DNA of 64,000 nt from FEN-1219 sp039933105 (GTDB lineage: Bacteria > Pseudomonadota > Gammaproteobacteria > Steroidobacterales > Rariloculaceae), in contig JBDTOT010000021.1 of assembly GCA_039933105.1 (NCBI GenBank), positions 1 through 64,000 of the forward strand. Reading direction: 5' to 3'. Made by a program: the position numbers and the translations under genes. This document shows, piece by piece, positions 25,763 through 33,472 of the stretch; the first letter of the stretch is position 1, and every line of letters starts with the position of its first letter. The notes beneath the pieces are model-generated. The model was not told the DNA's origin and did no database searches. It saw only the letters and a program-made list of their open reading frames with translations.

Positions 25763-25795
25763 GTTAGCTGTTAACGAAACCGTTGTTAGCGTGAC
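25763..25795 (+). promoter_or_regulatory. 33-bp element upstream of the porin operon, repeated at 33356
   Basis: This segment starts GTTAGCTGTTAACGAA and ends with TTAGCGTGAC. The copy at 33356-33387 is identical over the first 16 bases and agrees over all but three substitutions and one missing base in the rest. It lies 95 bp before the porin start, the other copy 86 bp before the TonB-receptor start. Part of it is an imperfect dyad (GCTGTTAACG with CGTTGTTAGC). It is likely a shared promoter or operator; the binding factor is not identifiable. Confidence 0.6.
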
Positions 25796-25889
25796 GTATG
25801 GCGCTTCAATGGCTACCGTGCGCAGCTCAGTGTCCCGAAGGCATCAGGTGCCGGTGCGGGCGCTTAAGCTGTCATAGCGAGGAAAGCCC

Positions 25890-27260
25890 ATGCCAAGTTC
25901 GTGCAGTTCGAATCCGTTGCGTCTGCGAAGTTCCTTCATTGGTCTGACCGTCGCGCTTGCGGCCTCCATGGCGCCTGGAGTGGTGTTCGGCCAGGCGGCG
26001 CAGCGTCCCCCTGCTGCGAATAGCGCAGATACCGACCGTCAGGCGCTGATCGACCGCATAGAGATGCTCGAGAAACGCCTGAGCGACCTCGAGCAGACGG
26101 CGGTCCTGTCCGCGCCGAAGGTGCTGGTCAAGGAAGTGCCGGTGTGGGTCGACAAAGACGGCAATCAGTACGATCACGATGTCCCGGGCGCGAAGAAGAC
26201 AATGACGTACGAGCGCGAGCTCGCACATCGTCGCCAGACCATCGAGGACGAGATCAACGACAAACTCGCTGAAGAGAGCGCGAACGGCATCAGCGTTGGT
26301 GTGAACAACGTGACCACGCTGCAATTGGCGAAGCAGACGCGCGGCGCAGACACTATCGCGGACGGACACGCCTACGGTTTGTCGGCCGCGGACATCACGT
26401 TCTCGGGCAAGTCGGCGGCCCTGAACACCGAGTTCTTCGCAGACCTCGTCGGTATCGGCGGCTCGCCGCCCGAATCCGAAATCGATGCGCTGAATCTCCT
26501 AAACGGCCAGACGGCGCGCCTGAGCAACAACCAACTGAGCGTGCGCGAGGCCTGGCTACGGACCGAGGTCGCACATCAGAGGGTCGGCATCAGCGTCGGC
26601 CGTCTCGACCTCACCACCCACTTCGATCGTAACGCGGCGGCGAACGACGAGACGACGCAGTTCATCAGTGACGCGCTCGTCAATAATCCGGTGCTCGGGC
26701 TTTCCAGCAACGGCTTCGGCATCGTCGCCGAGTACGACCCGAAGAAGAGCTTCAATTTCAAGCTCGGCTATCAGCAGAGCAATTCGGACACGGGATCGTC
26801 GTTGCACGATTCCGCGTTCACGCTGGGCGAAGTCGAATACGTCGCTCATGTGGGCAGCTTGGGTGAAGGGCACTATCGACTCTGGGGACGGTCCGACAAT
26901 AGCAGCGGCTCGAAGCGCAGCGCCTATGGGTTAAGCGTGGATCAAAAGATTTCCTCGTCGGTCACGTTGTTCGGCCGGTACGGTGACGGCGAAGTCGCCG
27001 ACATCCCAGGCAAGGAGAAGTTTTATAGCGCCGGCGTCGCGTTCGGTGCGCCCCACACGATTCATCCGAACGATTTCTGGGGCATCGGCATCTCGCACAC
27101 GGACTTCGAACTGGGTCCAAGCGAAAAGTTGGCCGAAGGGTTCTACAATCTTTATCTCACAGGGCATCTGCGCGCGTCATTCATGTTGCAGTACGTGCTC
27201 GAGTCCGCCACCGGCGCCGGTTATCTCTTGCCCGGTATGCGGATGCAGGTCGTCTTTTAA
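25890..27260 (+). CDS. Outer-membrane porin with N-terminal coiled coil
   Basis: The 456-residue protein has a signal peptide (FIGLTVALAASMAPGVVFGQ), a short coiled coil (TDRQALIDRIEMLEKRLSDL) and a long C-terminal barrel ending in PGMRMQVVF with terminal Phe. Strand patterns such as FFADLVGIGG, LGYQQSNSDTGSS and GISHTDFELG fit carbohydrate-type (OprB) or DUF3373-like porins. The coiled coil would sit in the periplasm. It is the first gene of a run leading to a CusA pump (spacing 20 bp to the next gene). Since no TolC/CusC-type channel is encoded here, it could supply the outer-membrane route; that is inference. Confidence 0.8.
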   Translation: MPSSCSSNPLRLRSSFIGLTVALAASMAPGVVFGQAAQRPPAANSADTDRQALIDRIEMLEKRLSDLEQTAVLSAPKVLVKEVPVWVDKDGNQYDHDVPGAKKTMTYERELAHRRQTIEDEINDKLAEESANGISVGVNNVTTLQLAKQTRGADTIADGHAYGLSAADITFSGKSAALNTEFFADLVGIGGSPPESEIDALNLLNGQTARLSNNQLSVREAWLRTEVAHQRVGISVGRLDLTTHFDRNAAANDETTQFISDALVNNPVLGLSSNGFGIVAEYDPKKSFNFKLGYQQSNSDTGSSLHDSAFTLGEVEYVAHVGSLGEGHYRLWGRSDNSSGSKRSAYGLSVDQKISSSVTLFGRYGDGEVADIPGKEKFYSAGVAFGAPHTIHPNDFWGIGISHTDFELGPSEKLAEGFYNLYLTGHLRASFMLQYVLESATGAGYLLPGMRMQVVF

Positions 27261-27280
27261 TACGCAATCCGGAGACCACT

Positions 27281-28528
27281 ATGCGTAACATCAATCGCTT
27301 GTTTCTGGGCGCGTACATTGCGACATTCATGGTGGCGCTGATTGCGCCAACCGCCTCGTACGCCCAAGCCGCACCTGCCCCACACAACATGGCGAACATG
27401 CCGCCGCCGGCATCGGGCAAGCCGGTCATCGTCGCTGATCCGACGTCCGTCGTGATGATTGTCGACCGCGACTCCAACGACATCGCGTTCATGGACATCA
27501 AGACGAGGAAAATCCTCGGCAGGACGTACCTCGGCAACAACGTCAATCCGCACATGGTGATGATGTCGCCGGACGGTCGTTATGTGGTCACGGGCGGGCA
27601 GCGCTCGAACACTGCGTACATCATCGACAGCCGCACGCTCGAGCTCGTAGCAAAGATCCCGGTGGGTTTCGCACCGGAGCACCTTGCGTTCTCGCCGGAC
27701 GGCCGTTGGTACTACCAGGGTAATCCGGAGGGCGACTCGATTACCGTGATCGACATGCAGTCGCTGAAGGCGATCAAGACCATCGAAGGGTTGCATGAGC
27801 CGCTGAACATCACGTTCACGCCAGATGGTGCGAAGGCGTACATCGGCAACTACGGGGCTCACTGGGTGGGCGTGGTCGACGTCACGCGTCACGAGCTCAT
27901 CAAGAAGATCCAGATCGATGCGGTCCCCGGCATCACGAAACTCGAGCCGAGCAAGTACTTGACCGAGATCAAAGGCATCTTTAACGCCACGCCAACGCCT
28001 GACGGCCGGTTCCTGTATGCCGCCGACGGCGACCTCGGAGTGGTGGGCGTCATTGACACGCGCGAGGACAAAGTCATCAAGGTCATCCGCGTCGGGCCGG
28101 ATCCATGGCGCGCGTACATGTCGCACGACGGCAAGTACGCCATTACGGCTAACAACGGTGACGGCACGATATCGATCATCGACACCGCGAAGAACGTGGT
28201 CGCCGCCACCTATCCGGCTGGGCCGGATCTGACGGGAATCAATTTCGCGGCGGGCAAGGCATTCGTCATCGCCTCGACGAGCGCGTTCCTCTACGTATTC
28301 GACATGAACACGCTAAAACCGGCGGGCCGCATCAAGATCGGCCAGAACCTGTTCCTGCAGACAGCGACGACCGATGTGGCAGAGGAAAAGCTGTATCTCG
28401 GCAGCGCGACGGACAATTCCGTATACATCATCGATGGCAAGACCGAGGCGGTGGAGCGCGTCGCCAACGTCGGGCAGTTCCCTTGGGGCACCCACATCAT
28501 GGACAGCAAGGACAACTACTGTCATTGA
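27281..28528 (+). CDS. YVTN-type beta-propeller protein, exported
   Basis: The 415-residue protein has a signal peptide (GAYIATFMVALIAPTASYAQ) and seven YVTN-like blades, e.g. HMVMMSPDGRYVVTGGQRS, HLAFSPDGRWYYQGNPEGDS, NITFTPDGAKAYIGNYG and YMSHDGKYAITANNGDGTIS. The mature N-terminus is Met/His/Pro-rich (PHNMANMPPPASG), and the C-terminus is SKDNYCH, with the only clear Cys beside a terminal His. Such propellers act as periplasmic binding or scaffold proteins next to metal and cytochrome systems. GGAGA precedes the ATG. Metal binding at the ends is a guess. Confidence 0.85.
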   Translation: MRNINRLFLGAYIATFMVALIAPTASYAQAAPAPHNMANMPPPASGKPVIVADPTSVVMIVDRDSNDIAFMDIKTRKILGRTYLGNNVNPHMVMMSPDGRYVVTGGQRSNTAYIIDSRTLELVAKIPVGFAPEHLAFSPDGRWYYQGNPEGDSITVIDMQSLKAIKTIEGLHEPLNITFTPDGAKAYIGNYGAHWVGVVDVTRHELIKKIQIDAVPGITKLEPSKYLTEIKGIFNATPTPDGRFLYAADGDLGVVGVIDTREDKVIKVIRVGPDPWRAYMSHDGKYAITANNGDGTISIIDTAKNVVAATYPAGPDLTGINFAAGKAFVIASTSAFLYVFDMNTLKPAGRIKIGQNLFLQTATTDVAEEKLYLGSATDNSVYIIDGKTEAVERVANVGQFPWGTHIMDSKDNYCH

Positions 28529-28644
28529 AGGCGCCCCGAATCGATTCGCCATTCGCGGGTCCGCCCCGTTCCTGGGGCGGGGCGGGCTCGTAGTTCGGCT
28601 ATCCGAAGTGGCTTGCGGCCCACGGAATTGCCGATAATGCCAGG

Positions 28645-29406
28645 ATGTGTGCCTCGCCTCGTTCGTGTCTGTCCCCACCCGTCTCCGGCGCACGCCGGCG
28701 CCCTGCAGCGTGCTGGAGCCTGATCGCGGCGTTTAGTGCGATCGGCGCGTGGTATCCAGCGGCGACTACGGTGGCACAGGCTGCGGACGAGACGCATGCG
28801 CCGTCCGATGTTCGTGCCCTGACGCGCCTGGTTCATCGCGGTAGCACCACGGTCACCGAAGCACAGGCCTCCGAGCTCACGCTGACGTTGACGGAGGCCG
28901 CGGTCCGGCCGATTCAGATCTGGGTGAGGACGGCCGGCTCCCTCGATCCGACGAACCGGGTCCTGACCACGTTTCTGCGCTCGCCGGAGGCGGAGCGTGT
29001 GCAAGTCGGCCAGCGGGCGCGTTGCTATACCGTTTCGTCGCGAACGCAGATGCAGCAGGCGCGCATCACGCGAGTGACACCCGCGGCGGACGGCGCGCGC
29101 GTGGAAGCAACGCTCGCCGCGCCGGGACGCAATACGGGCGCGCGCTATCTGATGGAAGTCGTCACGGAGCAAGGCCCGTTTCTCTCCGTGCCCAACGAAT
29201 CGATCATCGTGGACGCGGGAACCCGCGTCGTGTACGTGAAGCAGCCGAGCGGCGAGTACTTAGCGCGCACTATCCACACCGGCCTTGAAGGCGAGCTCTT
29301 CACACAGATTCTCGACGGCCTTGCGGAAGGCGACCAGGTGGTTTCCATCGGCAGTTTCTTCGTAGATGCGGACAACAAGCTGAAGGGCGCGTCGGAGGCG
29401 CAATGA
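28645..29406 (+). CDS. Very short RND efflux periplasmic adaptor (CusB-like, lacking hairpin and lipoyl domains)
   Basis: The 253-residue product has an N-terminal signal region, then ALTEAAVRPIQIWVRTAGSL-like entry strand (LTEAAVRPIQIWVRTAGSL), a beta-barrel segment (RVQVGQRARCYTV, QARITRVTPAADGARVEATL) and the membrane-proximal end typical of CusB (ILDGLAEGDQVVSIGSFFVD, ADNKLKGASEAQ). CusB and CzcB are about 400-500 residues; the alpha-helical hairpin and both halves of the lipoyl domain are missing here with the frame intact. Its stop overlaps the CusA start by 4 bp (ATGA), so the two are translationally coupled. It probably docks on the pump but could not reach an outer-membrane channel in the usual way. 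Confidence 0.8.
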   Translation: MCASPRSCLSPPVSGARRRPAACWSLIAAFSAIGAWYPAATTVAQAADETHAPSDVRALTRLVHRGSTTVTEAQASELTLTLTEAAVRPIQIWVRTAGSLDPTNRVLTTFLRSPEAERVQVGQRARCYTVSSRTQMQQARITRVTPAADGARVEATLAAPGRNTGARYLMEVVTEQGPFLSVPNESIIVDAGTRVVYVKQPSGEYLARTIHTGLEGELFTQILDGLAEGDQVVSIGSFFVDADNKLKGASEAQ

Positions 29407-32400
29407 TCGCCGCCCTGATCGACAGGATCGTCGGTGCGAGGCTGCTGATCGGCGTGCTGCTGATCATGGCCGTGGTCGCAAGCGTCTACTCCATTCGCAC
29501 TGCGCCGCTCGATGCCATTCCGGATATCTCGGATCCGCAGATCATCGTCTACGCGAAGTGGCCGCGCAGCCCGCAGCTGCTCGAGGCCGACGTGACCGAG
29601 CCCGTGATCAAGGCGTTGATCGGCTCACCGGAGATTCGCTCGATTCGAGCGACCTCGCACATGGGGTACTCGTTCATTTACGTGATCCTGCGCAGCACCG
29701 CACAACGCGCGGCTGTGCGTCAGCTCGTAACGGATCGGTTGAATGCCATTCGCCAACAGCTGCCCGCCGACGCGACCATCAGTATCGGTCCCAACGCGAG
29801 CGGGATCGGGTGGATCTACGAGTACGCGCTGATCGATAACGAGAAGCTGCGCGATCCTCGTGAGCTGAGATTGCTGAATGACAATCAGATCAAGCCGGCT
29901 TTGCAGACGTTGCCCGGCATCGCCGAGGTAGCGTCGGTCGGCGGCTTGGAGAAACAGTATCAGCTGAAAGTGTTCCCGCCGCTGTTGGCCGATGCTGGAT
30001 TGTCTTTGCGCCAGCTCGTCGACGCGCTGCGTTCCGCTCTGGACGAGGCGGGCGGGCGCACGATCGAGGTCACGAACCGCGACTACCAGATCCGCGGCGT
30101 CGTTAACCACGACAACATCGATCAGCTCGAGGCCCTCGTGGTCGGCCATGCGCCGGACGGTAGAACGATTCAGGTCAAAGACGTCGGCTACATTCAGGTC
30201 GGTTATGACCAGCGGCGCGGCATCGCCGATCTGAACGGCGAAGGCGAGGTCGTTGGCGGCATCGTGATCATGGAGCAGACGCAGAACGCGCTCGAGATCA
30301 CGCGTGCGCTGAAGACGCGTATCGCGGAGATCAGCGCTGCCCTGCCGAACGGCGTGGAGATCGTCCCGACTTACGATCGTTCGCAGTTGATCTGGGCAAC
30401 GCTCGAGCACTTCCTGGTCACACTGCTGTACGAGCTTGGTGTCGTCATCGTCGTTACCGTGCTGTTCCTACGTAACCTCCGCACGGCCATCGCACCTGTC
30501 ACGATCCTGCTGCTTGGTGTGCTGTTTACCGCGATTCCGATGGCAGGGCTCAGCCAGACCATCAACCTGTTTTCGCTGGCGGGGCTCTTCATCGCGATCG
30601 GCGAAATGGTGGACGCCACGATCGTGATCGTAGAGAACTGCACCGCGGAGCTGGCCTCTCACCCCGACGCGACCCGCGAGCAACGTAGGCGCATCATCCT
30701 GGGTTCCATCGCCGGCGTCGCAAGACCTCTGCTGTTCTCACTGCTTATTATCCTGGCGTCTTTCTTGCCGGTGTTTTTCCTCGGCGACAAGGAAGCGCGG
30801 ATGTTCAATCCGCTGGCGTTCAGCAAAACCTTTGCGATGGCGTTCTCGACGCTGCTGACCCTGTTCGTGTTGCCCCTGATCATGCTGTGGGTGTTCAAGC
30901 CGGGTGCCGCGAAGGCGCATGGTCATCTGGAGACGGCGTTTATCGGCTTATATCGTCGCGTGACACAGTGGGTCGTGCGCTACAGGTACGCGTTCCTGCT
31001 GCTCAACATCGTGTCCCTGATCGCCGCGGTGGTGCTGTTGCAGGGGTTTCGTCGCGACTTCATGCCGCAGATGGAAGAGGGTTCTATCCTCTACATGCCG
31101 ACCACGCTGCCCGGCGTGCCGATCAAAGAGGCTGGCTGGGTACTGCAGCAGATGGATCGCAAGCTCGCCGCGTTCCCGGAAGTGGCCAGTGTGTTCGGCA
31201 AGCTGGGACGGGCAGATACGGCGACCGACGCCGCTCCGGTCTCGATGATAGAAAGCACGATCCTGTTGAAGGACAAGAAGGAATGGCGACCGGGTCTTAC
31301 CAAAGACCAGCTCGTCGCCGAGCTGGACCAGGCCATGCAGATCGTCGGCTACGCCAACTCGTGGGTGCAGCCGATCAACGCGCGAACGATCATGCAGGAC
31401 ACAGGCATCCAGACGCCCGCGGGCATCAAGGTCAAGGGCAGCGACGTCGCGACGATCGAGAGTATCGGACAGAAGATCGAGACCTTGCTGCGCAGCTATC
31501 CAGGCACGCAATCGGTGATCGCGGAGCGCATTTCGTCCGGCTACTTCATCGACGTCGAATTCGATCCAGCTCGACTTGCAGCGGCGGGTATTGCCGCCGC
31601 CGACGCCATACCGGTGGTGCGCTATGCGATCGGCGGCGACAACGCACTCACGATCAAGGGCGAAAACGGCGCGATGATTCCGTTGAGCGTGCAGTACTCG
31701 CCGGAGTATCTCGACACGCTTGAGAAAGTGCGCAATACGCCGTTGGTCGCGAACGGTGGCAAGACCGTGAGACTTACGGAGGTCGCGGACGTGGCGGTTC
31801 GCAACCTGCCAGACATGATTCGCAACGACAACGGCGCGCTTGCCGGCTACGTTTATGTTTACTTGAAGCGCGATGTGACGGCCACGGACTACGTGGCCGG
31901 CGCCCAAAGCTATCTAAAGCAGAATCTCGACCTTCCGTCCGGTTACGCGGTTGAATGGACCGGCGACTACCAGAACTCCGTGCGCGCACGGGAACGCCTG
32001 CAGCTCGTGATCCCGGCGACGCTGTTGATCATCTTCGCGCTGCTTGTTTTGGCGTTTCGCTCCGTCGCAGACAGTCTGCTGATTATGTGCTCCGTGCCGT
32101 TTGCGCTGGTCGGAGGCGTATTTCTGCAGTGGTGGCTCGGCTATCCAATGACCACGGCAGTGATCATCGGCTACATCGCGCTGTTCGCAGTCGCGATCCA
32201 GACCGGCATCATCATGATCATTTTCATCAGGCGCGCGCTCGCGCTGCGGCGTGCGAACGAGACCTACATGGAAGCTGTGCTAGACGGCTCCGTGCTGCGG
32301 CTGCGGCCGAAGCTCATGACAGTCGCGGTTACCGTGTTGTCGCTCGCGCCGATCATGTTCTCTACCGGCCTCGGAATGGAGATCATGAAACCCATCGCCA

Positions 32401-32513
32401 CGCCCACGATCGGCGGCATGCTGACGTCCACGATTTACGTACTATTCCTGATCCCCTGCTTGTTCGCGATCGGCGAAGATCTTCGTGGAGCGTGGCAGAG
32501 GAGGCGCGCGTGA
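29403..32513 (+). CDS. cusA: CusA-type heavy-metal RND efflux pump
   Basis: The 1036-residue protein has the full RND layout: twelve helices and two large periplasmic loops, with IDNEKLRDPRELRLLNDNQ-region porter domain, the helix-4 proton relay IAIGEMVDATIVIVENC, and the second half ending in PTIGGMLTSTIYVLFLIP. M565 (ILYMPTTLPG), M615 (PVSMIES) and M664 (RTIMQDTG) fall at the positions and spacing (50 and 49) of E. coli CusA M573, M623 and M672, the copper/silver relay. Substrate is therefore probably Cu(I)/Ag(I). It overlaps the adaptor upstream (ATGA) and the small cytochrome downstream (GTGA). Confidence 0.93.
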   Translation: MIAALIDRIVGARLLIGVLLIMAVVASVYSIRTAPLDAIPDISDPQIIVYAKWPRSPQLLEADVTEPVIKALIGSPEIRSIRATSHMGYSFIYVILRSTAQRAAVRQLVTDRLNAIRQQLPADATISIGPNASGIGWIYEYALIDNEKLRDPRELRLLNDNQIKPALQTLPGIAEVASVGGLEKQYQLKVFPPLLADAGLSLRQLVDALRSALDEAGGRTIEVTNRDYQIRGVVNHDNIDQLEALVVGHAPDGRTIQVKDVGYIQVGYDQRRGIADLNGEGEVVGGIVIMEQTQNALEITRALKTRIAEISAALPNGVEIVPTYDRSQLIWATLEHFLVTLLYELGVVIVVTVLFLRNLRTAIAPVTILLLGVLFTAIPMAGLSQTINLFSLAGLFIAIGEMVDATIVIVENCTAELASHPDATREQRRRIILGSIAGVARPLLFSLLIILASFLPVFFLGDKEARMFNPLAFSKTFAMAFSTLLTLFVLPLIMLWVFKPGAAKAHGHLETAFIGLYRRVTQWVVRYRYAFLLLNIVSLIAAVVLLQGFRRDFMPQMEEGSILYMPTTLPGVPIKEAGWVLQQMDRKLAAFPEVASVFGKLGRADTATDAAPVSMIESTILLKDKKEWRPGLTKDQLVAELDQAMQIVGYANSWVQPINARTIMQDTGIQTPAGIKVKGSDVATIESIGQKIETLLRSYPGTQSVIAERISSGYFIDVEFDPARLAAAGIAAADAIPVVRYAIGGDNALTIKGENGAMIPLSVQYSPEYLDTLEKVRNTPLVANGGKTVRLTEVADVAVRNLPDMIRNDNGALAGYVYVYLKRDVTATDYVAGAQSYLKQNLDLPSGYAVEWTGDYQNSVRARERLQLVIPATLLIIFALLVLAFRSVADSLLIMCSVPFALVGGVFLQWWLGYPMTTAVIIGYIALFAVAIQTGIIMIIFIRRALALRRANETYMEAVLDGSVLRLRPKLMTVAVTVLSLAPIMFSTGLGMEIMKPIATPTIGGMLTSTIYVLFLIPCLFAIGEDLRGAWQRRRA

Positions 32514-32866
32514 GGGCCGCGCTGATGGCGGTCGGTGCGTGGCTAGTGACTTCGGCGCTGGCCTTAGGCCAAGACGTCGCTCCCGAAACGGCGGCGGACG
32601 GAGGTCCGGACCCTGGTTCGACGCTACCTGACGAGCCCGCGAAAGGGCTGGTGCTGGTCCTCTGCGACAAGTGTCACGGGCTCGAGTGGATCGAGCGTTC
32701 CGGAGGCAGCGAGGCAGGCTGGAAGTCGCGTTTGCGCCGCATGAATCGCGCGGGCGCCATGATTCCTGCGGAACAAATGGCATTGCTCGCTTCGTACCTG
32801 GCCAAAGCGCTGCCGGAGAGGCCAGCACCGCCAGCGCCCCTTAAACGTCATCAACACCAGCGCTGA
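32510..32866 (+). CDS. Small exported c-type cytochrome coupled to the CusA gene
   Basis: The 118-residue product starts at GTG 32510, which overlaps the cusA stop by 4 bp (GTGA) and has GAGGAGG upstream. A signal peptide (LMAVGAWLVTSALALGQ) is followed by one heme motif, LCDKCHGLEW, a central RSGGSEAGWKSRLRRMNR and MIPAEQMALLASYLAKALP, whose Met may be the sixth heme ligand. This is the form of minimal cytochrome c seen as a pair with PQQ or sulfite enzymes. A cytochrome fused into an RND operon is unusual. Confidence 0.8.
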   Translation: MRAALMAVGAWLVTSALALGQDVAPETAADGGPDPGSTLPDEPAKGLVLVLCDKCHGLEWIERSGGSEAGWKSRLRRMNRAGAMIPAEQMALLASYLAKALPERPAPPAPLKRHQHQR

Positions 32867-32875
32867 GGGATCGCC

Positions 32876-33316
32876 ATGAACATTCGCTATCGTTCTGTCG
32901 CCACCGGAGTCGCGGGCATCGCAGCCACGCTGCTGTTCGCAACGGCTTGCAGCGGTGATCCACCGCCTGCGCAGACTCCGCAACCGACCGCCGGCGCGGC
33001 CACAGAAGCGTTAGCGATTTCTTTTCGAACGCTGGATGCGGCGACACAGGGAGACAACAAAGTCGAAGTGGTCGTCAAACAGGCCGATGGAAACCCCGTG
33101 ACGGACGCGACGGTTGCCGTGACGTTCCGTATGCCCGCGATGCCTTCGATGAACATGCCCGAGATGCACAACGCCGTCTCGCTGGCGCCGCAGGGCGACG
33201 GTCGTTACCTCGGGACCGGGCAACTCGAGATGAATGGGTCGTGGAACGTAGCCGTTACAGTGTTGCGCGGCGGCACGCAGATTGGCAGCTCGCGCTTCAC
33301 TCTGCAGGCGAAGTAG
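32876..33316 (+). CDS. Met-rich YtkA/FixH-like lipoprotein
   Basis: The 146-residue product has a lipoprotein-type signal (GIAATLLFATACSGD, Cys at the lipobox), a Pro-rich linker and a single immunoglobulin-like domain of the YtkA/FixH type (VEVVVKQADGNPVTDATVAV). In the domain, RMPAMPSMNMPEMHNAVSL holds five Met and one His, a pattern expected for periplasmic Cu(I)/Ag(I) binding. It begins 9 bp after the cytochrome gene, so it belongs to the same operon. It may hand metal to or from CusA, like CusF; that is inference. Confidence 0.8.
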   Translation: MNIRYRSVATGVAGIAATLLFATACSGDPPPAQTPQPTAGAATEALAISFRTLDAATQGDNKVEVVVKQADGNPVTDATVAVTFRMPAMPSMNMPEMHNAVSLAPQGDGRYLGTGQLEMNGSWNVAVTVLRGGTQIGSSRFTLQAK

Positions 33317-33355
33317 GAACGCGCAGCGGTGCCGGGTTCAGCCGTTCTGATGTGC

Positions 33356-33387
33356 GTTAGCTGTTAACGAACTGTTATTAGCGCGAC
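33356..33387 (+). promoter_or_regulatory. 32-bp element upstream of the TonB receptor gene, repeated at 25763
   Basis: It starts GTTAGCTGTTAACGAA, as does the copy at 25763, and ends TTAGCGCGAC. It lies 86 bp upstream of the TonB-receptor start and 39 bp after the lipoprotein stop, so it probably gives the receptor its own promoter under the same control as the porin-to-lipoprotein operon. Confidence 0.6.
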
Positions 33388-33472
33388 AGTGTGCGCAGTC
33401 GCAGCGAGGATTCGGGTGTGGTTGCGGGAGATACGGCGGCCGTGAGGGCGCCTTCCACGGAAGGTATTTGGT

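Noticed and set aside
28561..28580. CCGCCCC/GGGGCGG hairpin between the propeller and adaptor genes
   Set aside because: No T tract and followed by more GC; a terminator here would separate adaptor and pump from the porin. It may be only composition, so I did not call it.
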